Of a DNA stretch of 64,000 nucleotides, positions 20,643 to 30,437 are shown piece after piece; position 1 is the first letter of the stretch; each line of letters starts with the position of its first letter. The notes beneath the pieces were generated by a model that saw only the letters and a program-made list of their open reading frames with translations, had not been told where the DNA came from and searched no databases. Made by a program: the position numbers and the translations under genes. The DNA is taken from the NCBI RefSeq assembly GCF_014208045.1, contig NZ_JACHML010000001.1, positions 1,736,001 to 1,800,000 on the forward strand, written 5' to 3'. The DNA is from Microbacterium thalassium. Lineage in GTDB: Bacteria; Actinomycetota; Actinomycetes; Actinomycetales; Microbacteriaceae.

Positions 20643-21719
20643 ATGCGGCTATTCATCCAGATCCCGTGCCTGAACGAGGAGAACACCCTTCCCCTCGTGC
20701 TCGGCTCGATGCCGAAGCAGATCGACGGTGTCGATGAGATCCATATCGTCGTCGTCGATGACGGATCGACCGACCGCACCGTCGAGGTGGCGCGCGAACT
20801 CGGTGTGGAGCACTTCGTGTTCCACACCCGCAACATGGGACTGGCGCGCTCGTTCCGCGACGGGATCGACTACGCGCTTCAGCACGGTGCCGACATCGTC
20901 GTCAACACGGACGGCGACAACCAGTATCCGCAGGAGCGAATCGCCGATCTCGTTCAGCCGATCCTCCGCGGCGACGCGGACGTCGTGATCGGTGACCGCC
21001 AGACCAAGACCATCGAGCACTTCTCGCCGTTCAAGAAGTTGATGCAGGGAGTGGGCAGCGGAGTCGTGAACTTCGCCGCAGAGACGAAGCTCCCCGACGC
21101 CGCGAGCGGCTTCCGTGCCTACTCGCGCGAATCACTCATCCGGCTGAACATCGTCACCGAGTTCAGCTACTGCATGGAGACGATCATCCAGGCGGGCAAC
21201 AAGCGCCTTCGGATCGCGAGCGTCCCGGTCAAGACCAACCCCAAGACCCGCGAGTCGCGGCTGTTCAAGAACATCTTCCAGCACATGGGTCGGTCGGGTC
21301 AGGCGATCATGCGTAGCTACATCATGTTCAAGCCGCATGTTGTCTTCCTGACCCTCGCCGTCCTCTTCTTCATCGGCGCAGCCATCCCGTTCGGGCGCTT
21401 CCTCATCCTCACGTGGATGGGCATCGCGGGCGATCACATCCAGTCCCTCATCTTCGGCAGCGCGATGCTCGTGGGGGCCCTCCTGAGCCTCGCGCTCACC
21501 GTCATCTCCGACATGCTGCGAACGAATCGGACGCTGCTCGAGGATTCGCTCGAGCGCATCAAGCAGCTTCAGTACGCACCGGAGAACCGGCTCGACCCCA
21601 ACTCCGAGCGCCTCGTCGACGCGGCGCGGCATCCCTCTCTCGCGGTTAGCATGGATGCCGTCATCGCGCAGCACCCGCCCTCGGATGCGGCCTCGACTCG
21701 GGAGTCTGCGCGGGCCTGA
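20643..21719 (+). CDS. Polyprenyl-phosphate glycosyltransferase (GT2, DPM/ArnC-like)
   Basis: The 358-residue protein has a GT2 domain (residues 1-230) with IQIPCLNEENTL, VVVDDGSTDRT, the metal-binding NTDGDNQYPQE (about residues 97-107) and SGFRAYSRE, followed by two C-terminal membrane helices (about 240-295). This architecture belongs to enzymes that charge polyprenyl phosphate with a sugar for use on the outer membrane face. The neighbouring GT-C-like membrane protein could use that lipid-linked sugar. Confidence 0.86.
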   Translation: MRLFIQIPCLNEENTLPLVLGSMPKQIDGVDEIHIVVVDDGSTDRTVEVARELGVEHFVFHTRNMGLARSFRDGIDYALQHGADIVVNTDGDNQYPQERIADLVQPILRGDADVVIGDRQTKTIEHFSPFKKLMQGVGSGVVNFAAETKLPDAASGFRAYSRESLIRLNIVTEFSYCMETIIQAGNKRLRIASVPVKTNPKTRESRLFKNIFQHMGRSGQAIMRSYIMFKPHVVFLTLAVLFFIGAAIPFGRFLILTWMGIAGDHIQSLIFGSAMLVGALLSLALTVISDMLRTNRTLLEDSLERIKQLQYAPENRLDPNSERLVDAARHPSLAVSMDAVIAQHPPSDAASTRESARA

Positions 21720-21766
21720 CCCGATCGGAACCCACACGTCATCTCCCCTTGAAAGGCCCGTCACCT

Positions 21767-23584
21767 GTGCGCTCCCTTGCTCCAATCGAGTTGCCGCGTA
21801 GCCTGAAGCGAAGTACGGAAGCCCCTCTCAGTAGCGCCGGGCCCGAGTGGTGGTGGCGGTGGGTTGCGGCGATCTCGGTGATCGCATGCATCGCGATGCA
21901 CGCGATCTCATCGATCTCCGCCACTGCGCCGCGCACTCCCTGGGATGAGAACGGCATCCTCCAGATGGCGCGGATCATCCTCGGCGAGCAGGTCTCGACC
22001 ATGTCGTTGAGCGGCTACTACCCGGGGACGTCCTTCCTCATCGCTCCGATCTGGCTGCTCACGCAGGACCCGGCGACGGTGTACCGAGCGTCGAACATCC
22101 TGCTCAACATCGTCGCCCTGTCTGCCATCATCCCGCTCGCACTGATCGCTCGCCGGATCGGGCTCACGACAGCGAAGGCCGTGACCGTCGCCGCGATCAC
22201 GATGATGCTCCCCAGTCGCATCGGCGTCGCGGACTACGTGCTCTCCGAGCAGCTCCTCACCACCCTCGTCATCTGGGCAACGTTCGCGGCGTTCGCGGTG
22301 TGGAAGAACCCGACGCTGCTCAACGGGGCGCTCTTCTCTCTTGCGGTGGTCGGCGCATACCTCGCGCACGCTCGAGCGCTCGTTTTCGTAGCGGTGGCCG
22401 GTGTGTGGCTTGTTCTCTTCGTGCGCCGGAGGTGGCAGGTCTCGCTCGTCGGGCTCGGCGTCCTCGTGCTCGGGGCGATCGCGGTGCGCGCCGTGTCGCG
22501 CGCAATCAACGCGCAACTCATCCCGGGTGGCTTCCGGCAGGAGGCGGGGTTCCTGGGCAAGCTCACCAGCGCGCCGGCGGACGATCTCCTGCGAATCGCG
22601 CTGAACCAGACGTGGGTGCAGCTCGTCGGCACCTCGGGGCTGATCGCGATCGGCGCAGTCGTGCTCACCGTATGGGTGGTGCGCGACCTCCGCTCGTGGC
22701 AGGTCGGCCCGGCCGGATTCGTGGTGGGCACGGCTTTCGGCGCGGTGATGATGTCCGTGATCGCGTGGGGAGGATCGAAGTTCCTCGAGACGACCCCCTA
22801 TCGCTTCGACGTCTGGGTCTACAGCCGCTATATCGACCCGTTCGTCGTCGTCGTCGTGCTGATCGCGCTGGTCGCGATCGTGCGTGGCGTCAGCATCTCT
22901 GTCGTCGCCGTCGCGGCGGGCGGCAGTGTCGCTGTCATCCTGCCGGTGCTGTTCTGGGTGGCTCCGTGGGTGCCGACATGGGGCCTGACAGACGGCCCGG
23001 CGAACGTCGCCGCGATCGAGCAGTGGCGTCGATTCTGGCCGGCTGGTCCGTTCGACTGGCCGCTCGTCCCCACTCTCACCAACCAGAACAGCTTCTGGCT
23101 GCTCGCCTCTCTTTGGGTTCTCGGAGTCCTTACGGCGATCGCGCTCCTGCGCCGGAGGCCCCGCATCTTCACGACCGTCGCGCTCGCCGTGTCGATCGTG
23201 GTGGCACTCGCAGCGAACCCCGAGCAGTACCGCGACTACCCGGACGGCCTCACGGCTGCGCTCGAGAGCGTCGAGGACGGCGGGGAGCTGCTGCCGGTCG
23301 ACTTCTATTTCGAGCGGTGCGATTCGTCTCTCGCGGTTCACCAAGCCCGCAACTGGGTGGGCTACTGGTTCGCCCCGCGCGAGGTCACCGTGGTCCGCGG
23401 CGACGAACCGTTCGACAGCGACCTCGTGGTGGCCTGCGGCGACTTCTCCGCTGAGCGCGGTGTCGACGCGCTCGTCGTCGAAGGCGATCCCGACTACAAC
23501 AGCTTCCGGCTCTGGGTCTTGCCCGGTGAGTTGCAGGACCAACTCCTGGAGCGCGGTCTCCTCGAGGAGCCCGACGCAAGTTGA
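21767..23584 (+). CDS. Multi-spanning membrane protein, likely GT-C glycosyltransferase
   Basis: A 605-residue protein with about twelve hydrophobic segments. The first outside loop contains RTPWDENGILQMARIILG, where the acidic pair resembles the catalytic loop of GT-C enzymes that use polyprenyl-phosphate sugars, and a C-terminal soluble domain of about 110 residues ends the protein. I start at GTG 21767, which has GAAAGG 10 nt upstream; TTG 21749 is the alternative. Its position after the polyprenyl-phosphate glycosyltransferase supports a shared pathway. The family is inferred from architecture. Confidence 0.68.
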   Translation: MRSLAPIELPRSLKRSTEAPLSSAGPEWWWRWVAAISVIACIAMHAISSISATAPRTPWDENGILQMARIILGEQVSTMSLSGYYPGTSFLIAPIWLLTQDPATVYRASNILLNIVALSAIIPLALIARRIGLTTAKAVTVAAITMMLPSRIGVADYVLSEQLLTTLVIWATFAAFAVWKNPTLLNGALFSLAVVGAYLAHARALVFVAVAGVWLVLFVRRRWQVSLVGLGVLVLGAIAVRAVSRAINAQLIPGGFRQEAGFLGKLTSAPADDLLRIALNQTWVQLVGTSGLIAIGAVVLTVWVVRDLRSWQVGPAGFVVGTAFGAVMMSVIAWGGSKFLETTPYRFDVWVYSRYIDPFVVVVVLIALVAIVRGVSISVVAVAAGGSVAVILPVLFWVAPWVPTWGLTDGPANVAAIEQWRRFWPAGPFDWPLVPTLTNQNSFWLLASLWVLGVLTAIALLRRRPRIFTTVALAVSIVVALAANPEQYRDYPDGLTAALESVEDGGELLPVDFYFERCDSSLAVHQARNWVGYWFAPREVTVVRGDEPFDSDLVVACGDFSAERGVDALVVEGDPDYNSFRLWVLPGELQDQLLERGLLEEPDAS

Positions 23585-23715
23585 GCGCCCGTGGCTCCGC
23601 CGCGAGCCGCGCCGCGGAGCGCCCAGCGGCAACACCAGTTGTCACCGGTCGGGGCGCGGCACACATGCGCCATTCCGTAGGACCTTGGTCCCCTTTGCCC
23701 CGACTCCTAGCCGCG

Positions 23716-23721
23716 TATACT
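23716..23721 (+). promoter_or_regulatory. -10 box TATACT upstream of the large SLH protein
   Basis: TATACT is a close match to the -10 consensus; TTGCCC at 23695-23700 could be the -35 with a short 15-bp spacer. The transcript would have a leader of about 80-110 nt, in a 222-bp gap that otherwise holds nothing I recognise. Confidence 0.45.
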
Positions 23722-23806
23722 CATCGGCGTTGTTCCCTGCGCCCGTCGGCCCGAAAGCGGTAACCGCGCTGAGCAACTCCCGTCTCTGATTCCCGTCGCC
23801 TGGACG

Positions 23807-26800
23807 ATGGGGCACCCTGATCCCGAGGTGATCTCCTTGCCGCGCGCCCGCATCCAGCAATCCTCAGTCCGTCGAGACATCGTCATCACGGCCCTGTTCG
23901 CGATCATTGCGATCGTGGCGACCGCCGTGGCTCCGGCCGCAGCGTCCCCCGCGCGCGCCGCGACCACGCAGTCAATCTCGGGCACGGTTTCCCTGCCGAG
24001 CTCGATCCCCGCCGAAGCGCTGCAGGCGATTACCGTCGTCGCCTCACCGACCTTTACGGGTTGGGCCGACAGCTCATCGGTCGACGAGCACGGCTCCTAC
24101 GCGATCGCGGGTCTTGAACCAGGCGAGTACCGTGTCGAGTTCCAGGTCGGGACCTACTGGGACGGAACCCAGGATGTGACACCGAGTCTCGTCGGCGAGT
24201 ACTACGATGACGCCTCAGGCTGGGATGACGCCACGTTGGTGGACATTGCCACGGGTGACGCGACCGGTATCGACGCTGCTCTCGAGGTCGGCTATTCGAT
24301 CACCGGTCACATCGCACTGCCTGCGGGCGCGCCCGCCGAGTGGATGCAGGGCGTCACCGTGTCCGCATCCTCGGACAGCGGTGCTTACGGCTATGGCTAC
24401 CCCGACAGCACCGGAGCCTACGAGATTGCGGGACTGCCCGCCGACGCGTACCGGGTCGAGTTCCAGGTCAACAGCTACTGGGATGACATCGACGGTGACG
24501 TCACACCGAATCTGGTCGCCGAGTACTACGACGACACCGTCGATTGGGGATCGGCATCCCTCATCGAGCTCGACGCCGACGTGGCGGACATCGACGCGAC
24601 GCTCGAGTCCGGACGCACGATCTCCGGACGGGTGACACTCCCCGACGACGCGCCCGCGGAGTGGATGCAGACCATCAGCGTGTCGGCCAGCTCCGTGTAT
24701 GGATCTGGACACGGCTACGCGTCGGTCGACGCAGACGGCGCCTATGCGATCACCGGGCTCCCGATCGGTGCCTACCGCGTCGAGTTCCGTGCGGGCGGTA
24801 CCTACATCGATGAGGACGGCAACTCGCAGATGCCGAATCTCGTCTCCGAGTACTGGGACGATGCGCTGGACTGGAATGCCGCGACCGACATCGACCTCAA
24901 CGCAGGGGATGCAACCGGCATCGACGCAACGCTCGAGGAGGGGCGCACGATCTCCGGAACGGTGACGCTCCCAGACGGCGCACCCGCCGAATGGATGCAG
25001 GCCATCAGCGTCTCCGCCAGTTCTACGGCCGGATACATGTACTACACGGCCTCGGTCGACTCGGATGGCGGATACACGATTTCCGGGCTGCCGGACGGAG
25101 ACTATCTCGTCGAGTTCCGGGGCGACACGTACTGGGATCCGAGCTTGGGCGAGGTCAGCACCAACCTGGTGACGCAGTACTTCGACTCGGCAGGCAGCCG
25201 AGAGGATGCGTCGCCGGTCGACGTGTCTGCCGGTGACCAGACGGGTGTCGATGCCGCGATGGTTCTCGGCCGGAGCATCAGCGGGACCGTCGCCATTCCG
25301 GCGGATGCCCCGGCTGAGTGGATGCAGGACGTTTCGGTGTCGGCGTTTACTCCCAGCGGCGAGACCATCGCATACGGCGAAGTCGATTCGGAGACCGGAA
25401 CGTTCGAGATTCAGCGCCTGGGTAGCCGGGAATATGTACTCCGTTTCGAGGCTTGGGGCGCGGCGAATCTAGCCACCGAATACTTCGACGACGCCGCGAG
25501 CCTGGACGAAGCAACCCCTATCACCGTCGGTGACTCTGACGTCACGGGAGTGACTGTGGAACTCGGATACGGGGCTGCGATCGACGCAACCGTCGACCTG
25601 TCGGCGGTCAACGCGCACGGCGCGGAGGGCGTGAGTTTCCTCCTTCTGGGACTCGACGGCGGATCCCGGGGTGGGTTCGGCGGGGACGGCATCCGCGACG
25701 AGATCGAAACCTCCTGGCGCAACCTCACCCCGGGCTCGTACCGCCTCGCCGCGCTGACGACCACATGGGATGCCGACGGGGGTATCGACATCGTCACCTC
25801 GCAGTACCTTCGCTTCGAGGATGACGCGTTCATCGAACTCGCCGCCGGCGAGGAGTACACCGGAACGCTCGTCGCCCGCGCGGTCGACTCGGTGATGGAA
25901 GGCTCCATCTCGACGGAAGGCTTCCCGGCATCGGCCGAGGGCAAGGTGCTCGGCAGCGCGATTGTCTACGAGAAGCTCGAGGGCGAATGGATTCCGGTGC
26001 CCGAGCTCTTTGCGAACGCGGGCTCGACGGCGCCCACGGAGTTCTCCTTCCGTCTTCCGGAGGGGACGTACACGGTCGGGTTCGAGAACGATCGCACCGA
26101 CCCCGAGGTCGGCGGTGTGTCCGAGGAGTGGTGGAACGGCCAAGATCGTCTCTCGAACGCCGACGAGATCGCAATAGCCTCCGGCGTGACTCGAGGAGGA
26201 ATCGACGGGACGCTTCGCCCGGCGGGCTACGTGCCGCCGGTCTATCCGCCATCGAGCCCGCACGGTGTCGTTGCCGACCCCGGCGATGGGAAAGCGCTCG
26301 TGTCGTGGGAGGCGCCGACCACGGATGGCGGCGCGACGATCTCCGGCTACACCGTCAATGCGTTCCCCGGGGGAAAGACCTGGACGACGAGTGGCGCGCT
26401 CGAGGTCCTGGTCGATGGACTGGTGAACGGAACCGCGTACACGTTCACGGTGACCGCGACCAACGCGCAAGGCACATCTCCGGCATCCGACCCGGCCGAT
26501 CCGGTCACACCGGCCACGACACCGATCGCTCCGACCGCGGTAGAAGCAGTCGCGTCGGCCGACAGCGCCACGGTGTCCTGGCAGCCGCCCATTGACGACG
26601 GGGGCGCCGTCATCACGGGCTACACGGTGACCGCCTCTCCGGGCGGGCAGACCGCCGCGACCACCGGCGCCACAACCGCGGAAGTGAATGGGCTCACGCC
26701 CGGAACGGCCTACACCTTCACTGTGACGGCCTCCAACCGTGTCGGTGGCTCACCCGCGTCCGCGCCTTCGCCCTCGGTAACCCCCGGCGCGACGGACACG

Positions 26801-27403
26801 ACCCCGGGTGTCTCGTTCGTCGATGTGGGTGCGTCGTCGACGTTCTATGACGAGATTAGGTGGCTCGCTTCGGAGGGCATTTCGCGGGGTTGGCCGGATG
26901 GCACGTTCCGTCCGTTGAACAGCGTCACGCGGGAGCAGATGGCGGCGTTCTTGTACCGTCTCGCGGGCGAGCCGGACTTCACGGCGCCGGCGGTTTCGCC
27001 GTTTCTGGATGTGAAGCCTGGGCACACGTTCTACAAGGAGATCGCCTGGCTGGGGACCACCGGCATCTCGAACGGCTGGATCGTGAGTGGTGGTGCGGAG
27101 TATCGTCCGCTGGAGAAGATCACACGTGAGCAGATGGCAGCGTTCCTCTACCGGTTCTCGAGTTCACCCGACTATGTGCCCGCCGGGGGTACTCCGTTCC
27201 GGGACGTCGGCGCTGGTTCGACCTTCTACAAGGAGATCCGGTGGTTGGCATCGGAGGGGGTGACCACGGGTTGGGTCGTGGGTGGTGGATGTCGTGAGTT
27301 CCGGCCGCTCAGCAAGATCACCCGTGAGCAGATGGCCGCGTTCATGTATCGGATGGAGAACGGCGGGACCGACCCGGTGACCAGCGGGGCCTGCGGAAGC
27401 TAG
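23807..27403 (+). CDS. Large secreted surface protein: carboxypeptidase-regulatory-like repeats, two FN3 domains, three SLH-like modules
   Basis: A 1198-residue exported protein. Signal peptide: hydrophobic core ITALFAIIAIVATAVA ending ASPARAA near residue 51. Five Ig-like repeats starting SISGTV, each with PAEWMQ and GxYxxxGLPxGxYxVEF patterns, resemble carboxypeptidase-regulatory or SdrD-like domains, and a degenerate part follows. Two fibronectin type III domains (from about 26255; SGYTVxxxPGG, GTAYTFTVTA) and three SLH-like modules ending TREQMAAFLYR complete it. ATG 23807 lacks a ribosome-binding site; TTG 23837, with GAGGTGA 5 nt upstream, may be the real start and keeps the signal peptide. 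Probably a wall-anchored adhesin-like protein. Confidence 0.84.
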   Translation: MGHPDPEVISLPRARIQQSSVRRDIVITALFAIIAIVATAVAPAAASPARAATTQSISGTVSLPSSIPAEALQAITVVASPTFTGWADSSSVDEHGSYAIAGLEPGEYRVEFQVGTYWDGTQDVTPSLVGEYYDDASGWDDATLVDIATGDATGIDAALEVGYSITGHIALPAGAPAEWMQGVTVSASSDSGAYGYGYPDSTGAYEIAGLPADAYRVEFQVNSYWDDIDGDVTPNLVAEYYDDTVDWGSASLIELDADVADIDATLESGRTISGRVTLPDDAPAEWMQTISVSASSVYGSGHGYASVDADGAYAITGLPIGAYRVEFRAGGTYIDEDGNSQMPNLVSEYWDDALDWNAATDIDLNAGDATGIDATLEEGRTISGTVTLPDGAPAEWMQAISVSASSTAGYMYYTASVDSDGGYTISGLPDGDYLVEFRGDTYWDPSLGEVSTNLVTQYFDSAGSREDASPVDVSAGDQTGVDAAMVLGRSISGTVAIPADAPAEWMQDVSVSAFTPSGETIAYGEVDSETGTFEIQRLGSREYVLRFEAWGAANLATEYFDDAASLDEATPITVGDSDVTGVTVELGYGAAIDATVDLSAVNAHGAEGVSFLLLGLDGGSRGGFGGDGIRDEIETSWRNLTPGSYRLAALTTTWDADGGIDIVTSQYLRFEDDAFIELAAGEEYTGTLVARAVDSVMEGSISTEGFPASAEGKVLGSAIVYEKLEGEWIPVPELFANAGSTAPTEFSFRLPEGTYTVGFENDRTDPEVGGVSEEWWNGQDRLSNADEIAIASGVTRGGIDGTLRPAGYVPPVYPPSSPHGVVADPGDGKALVSWEAPTTDGGATISGYTVNAFPGGKTWTTSGALEVLVDGLVNGTAYTFTVTATNAQGTSPASDPADPVTPATTPIAPTAVEAVASADSATVSWQPPIDDGGAVITGYTVTASPGGQTAATTGATTAEVNGLTPGTAYTFTVTASNRVGGSPASAPSPSVTPGATDTTPGVSFVDVGASSTFYDEIRWLASEGISRGWPDGTFRPLNSVTREQMAAFLYRLAGEPDFTAPAVSPFLDVKPGHTFYKEIAWLGTTGISNGWIVSGGAEYRPLEKITREQMAAFLYRFSSSPDYVPAGGTPFRDVGAGSTFYKEIRWLASEGVTTGWVVGGGCREFRPLSKITREQMAAFMYRMENGGTDPVTSGACGS
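23972..25570 (+). repeat. Five tandem Ig-like repeats in the surface protein
   Basis: Repeats begin with S/T-I-S/T-G-x-V/I near 23972, 24296, 24617, 24947 and 25271. Copies 2-5 share APAEWMQ and are the most alike, pointing to recent internal duplication. Confidence 0.75.
26814..27365 (+). repeat. Three SLH-like modules at the C-terminus
   Basis: Modules start FVDVGASSTFYDEIRWLA, FLDVKPGHTFYKEIAWLG and FRDVGAGSTFYKEIRWLA. Each ends in TREQMAAF(L/M)YR, matching the modules of the protein at 16824. Confidence 0.82.
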
Positions 27404-27500
27404 CACCGGACCCGTCGACGCAACCCTGAGGACCTTCGATGAGCGCCGTCAGGGCTTCAACCGATCAGCGCACCTTGGTCGCGGCTTGAGCCGGCCGCGC

Positions 27501-29429
27501 TCAGCGCTCCGCGCGCGCTTCCAGGTACGGGTCGAGCTTCGGTGCGACCTGCGAGATGACCCACTTGGTGCCGCTGAGGGTGAGATGTCCGTAGTCGAAC
27601 TGCATCGGCGTCCCGTCGGGCGCGCGAAGGATGCAGTCGCCTCTGGCGCTGCAGAGCACATCGATGACGTCGATGAAGGCGTTCGCGCCCGCGCCTTCTG
27701 CCGTGGCCCGTGCCTGCGCGTTTACCTGGTCGCGTTGATGCACTCGTAGTGTGTCGAAGTCGAAGTCGGCTCCGGACTGCACGCTGCGGGCGAGCAGAAT
27801 CGGCAAGTCGCCGTCGTACTCGACTGCTGGCCCGAAGACGACCGTGCGGACGCCGAGGTCGCCGAGTCTGTCGATCGAGCTCTCGACGGCGGTCAGGGTC
27901 TCGCTCTGCCAACGCCCCGCAAGGACGACGAGGTCGATCCCGCCGGAGGGGAGAAGATCGTTCCAGACCCAGTCGCGCAGTTCGAGGCAGTCGTCTTCGC
28001 CGCCGCCGCCGAGCAGGCCGAAACATCCGGACGCCGTTGCCTGCATGACGTGGGCATCCGGGTATTCGAGATCCAGCGCGCGCCACCACATCGCCGCGTG
28101 CGAATCGCCGACGACCAGGACGTTCAACTGGCCGGGTACAGGGGTTGCGCAGATGTCTTTGTCGTATGTCGCGAACGCGCCATCCTCGCTGCCGCTGAAG
28201 AAGCACGTCCCGCGTCGGAACTGTTCGCGGTAGTCGGCGGCTTCGGAGTACTCCGCGGTGGCAGCGATCAGCTCGGAGTCTGTCGACATCGGAACAGCGC
28301 TGAAGTGGTAGCGGGTCCATAGGCCGCCCACCGAAGCGCACACTATGAGCACCGCGGTCGCCGGGATGAGTACGCGACGCGGCGAAAGGTTCCGGGCCTG
28401 CCTCGTGCGGAACGGCTTCTCGATGAAGGCAGTCGACACGGCCGCAAGCGTGACGGAGATGGCGGCGAGGAGCAGGATTTCGAGCGGGTCCAGGGTGTTC
28501 CCCGTGAACGTGCGCCAGAACACGATGACCGGCCAATGCCACAGATAGAGGCTGTAGCTGATGCCACCGATCCAGCGCAGTGGACGAATCTCTAGGGCGC
28601 GCCCGACCCAGGTTCCGCCTGCCCATCCGATGAGCAGGGTCGCACCGAGGACGGGCGCGATCGCGACGGCCCCCGGGAAGGGCATGCTTTCGTCGATGAA
28701 GAGGACCGAGCCGATCACGATGAGCAGTCCGGCGGACGCGACCCACGCATTCGAGGTTCCCCCGCCGCGGCGTTGCTGCCAGATCGCGAGCAGCGCGCCG
28801 GCGCCGAGCTCCCAGGCGCGTGTGGGCAGGAGATAGAACGCGAAGGATGGCGAGACCGGCGTGAGCACGATGCTCGCCACGAGGGAGACCCCCACCAGCA
28901 TCCCCAGCACAAGGAGCACTCGCTTGCCCATCCAGCGTGCAATCAGGAGAAGGACGAGAGGGAAGATGAGGTAGAACTGCTCTTCGACCGCGAGGGACCA
29001 CGTATGCAGCAGCGGCTGGCTGCTCGGATCGGCGGCGAAGTAGTCTTCGTTCTGCCAGAAGTAGAAGTTCGAGACAAACAGCGTCGCCGCGAGCACCTGC
29101 CGGCCGAGGGCCTCCTGCGCCCCGGACGTCTGCAGGAGCGCTGAGAGCGCGACCACAGTGGCGAGGACGAGCACGAGAGCGGGAAGGATCCGCAGCGCCC
29201 TCCGCTTGTAGAAGTCCCAGACCGAGAAGCGTCCCCGGGTCGCCGAATCCGGATCCATCTCCCGCCAGAGGATTCCAGTGATGAGGTATCCGCTGATCAC
29301 GAAGAAAGTGTCCACGCCGACGAAGCCGCCGTCCACTCCCGAAACGCCGAGATGGAAGAGCACGACCGGGACCACCGCGAGAGCGCGGATGCCGTCGACG
29401 TGGGGCAGGTACTTGAGATGACTGGACAT
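27501..29429 (-). CDS. AT3-SGNH acyltransferase (OafA/YrhL-like)
   Basis: The 642-residue membrane protein O-acylates extracellular polysaccharide. Residues 1-370 are an acyltransferase-3 domain with about ten helices: LPHVDGIRALAVVPVVLFH holds the catalytic-type His, then GGFVGVDTFFVISGYLIT and FYKRRALRILPAL. The C-terminal SGNH domain has VVGDSHAAMW as the nucleophile block and DYGHLTLSG near the end as the Asp/His block. Start ATG 29429 follows the glycosyltransferase gene by 2 bp, so the two are co-transcribed. The acyl group, often acetyl, cannot be read from sequence. Confidence 0.9.
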   Translation of the reverse strand: MSSHLKYLPHVDGIRALAVVPVVLFHLGVSGVDGGFVGVDTFFVISGYLITGILWREMDPDSATRGRFSVWDFYKRRALRILPALVLVLATVVALSALLQTSGAQEALGRQVLAATLFVSNFYFWQNEDYFAADPSSQPLLHTWSLAVEEQFYLIFPLVLLLIARWMGKRVLLVLGMLVGVSLVASIVLTPVSPSFAFYLLPTRAWELGAGALLAIWQQRRGGGTSNAWVASAGLLIVIGSVLFIDESMPFPGAVAIAPVLGATLLIGWAGGTWVGRALEIRPLRWIGGISYSLYLWHWPVIVFWRTFTGNTLDPLEILLLAAISVTLAAVSTAFIEKPFRTRQARNLSPRRVLIPATAVLIVCASVGGLWTRYHFSAVPMSTDSELIAATAEYSEAADYREQFRRGTCFFSGSEDGAFATYDKDICATPVPGQLNVLVVGDSHAAMWWRALDLEYPDAHVMQATASGCFGLLGGGGEDDCLELRDWVWNDLLPSGGIDLVVLAGRWQSETLTAVESSIDRLGDLGVRTVVFGPAVEYDGDLPILLARSVQSGADFDFDTLRVHQRDQVNAQARATAEGAGANAFIDVIDVLCSARGDCILRAPDGTPMQFDYGHLTLSGTKWVISQVAPKLDPYLEARAER

Positions 29430-29431
29430 CG

Positions 29432-30430
29432 TCAGCGCGTCCGTCGCATCCACAGCGAACGCATCGTCGGAGTCGCCTTGAGCGCGACGCGGAGGGCACC
29501 ACGCAGCGGCGGCGCAAACGGCGATCGGGCTGCGCGGGCGATCACTTCGACCACCCGGCGCTGCGAGGGGTTGGTCAGATGCGCGGCGATCTTCGCGGCA
29601 TCCGAGGCGCGATCGTAGGCGCACAATCGGATGCACCTCTCGGCGAGGATCATCTGCACACCGGCATCCTGAATCGGAATCACGGCGCTCACGCCACCCT
29701 CGCGGACCTCGGCCAGGGCGGCGTCGACCGACTGCTCCGTGGGGAGCTTCTGCAGGTGGCGGGCGAGGCTGAGGAACTGCGCCTGCTGCACCACCTTGCC
29801 GGCATTGTAGGTGACGCCGTCGCCCTGCACGTGCCGGTCGTAGAGGAACTGCGGCACAGTTGCGAAGGAGCCGAGCTTGTGCAGTCTGAACCCGAGATCC
29901 GTGAGCTGGCCTACCGTGAACTCGGCCCGGTAGCCACCCGCTGCGTCGTAGGCCGAGCGGCGCATCATCATCTCGCCGTGCGAGAACGTCGTGACGCCGC
30001 CGGTGGCCGTCGCGGCATTCGGGCGAACTTGCTCGATCGCCCCGCTCACCTCATCGATGTTCCTATACCAGCAGCCGACGGCGACGACGTCCGGCCGCTC
30101 GTCGAGAAGCGCCACCTGCTGAGCGATCCGCTCCGGATGGGCCACATCGCCCGAACCCTGGATTGCGATGTACTCGCCGTCGGTGCTCGCGATCGCGTCC
30201 CGCACGCTGCGGACGAACCCCTTGTTCTGCGGATGTACGACGATCCGCAGCCTCGGATCCTCCCATTCGGCCGCGAGCTCGACCAGCCGGTCTGCCGTGC
30301 CGTCGGTCGAGGTGTCGTCGATCACGATGACTTCGAGGTCCGCGAACGTCTGCTGCAAGACGGACTCGATCGTGCGCCGCAGAACGTGCGCGCGGTTGTA
30401 GTAAGCGGTGATCACCGAAACCTTGGGCAT
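29432..30430 (-). CDS. GT2 family glycosyltransferase
   Basis: A 332-residue cytoplasmic GT-A enzyme. MPKVSVITAYYNRAHVLRRT opens the fold, VIDDTSTDGT binds the nucleotide, and the usual metal-binding DxD position reads IQGSGDVAHPERIA. I start at ATG 30430, where the fold begins. It sits between murB (7-bp gap) and the acyltransferase, all on the minus strand, so these three form an operon. Donor and acceptor are unknown. Confidence 0.85.
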   Translation of the reverse strand: MPKVSVITAYYNRAHVLRRTIESVLQQTFADLEVIVIDDTSTDGTADRLVELAAEWEDPRLRIVVHPQNKGFVRSVRDAIASTDGEYIAIQGSGDVAHPERIAQQVALLDERPDVVAVGCWYRNIDEVSGAIEQVRPNAATATGGVTTFSHGEMMMRRSAYDAAGGYRAEFTVGQLTDLGFRLHKLGSFATVPQFLYDRHVQGDGVTYNAGKVVQQAQFLSLARHLQKLPTEQSVDAALAEVREGGVSAVIPIQDAGVQMILAERCIRLCAYDRASDAAKIAAHLTNPSQRRVVEVIARAARSPFAPPLRGALRVALKATPTMRSLWMRRTR

Positions 30431-30437
30431 GCGATCA

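Noticed and set aside
27424..27454. Terminator CCCTGA/TCAGGG behind the large surface protein
   Set aside because: Six-base arms around a 19-nt loop without a T run are too weak to list.
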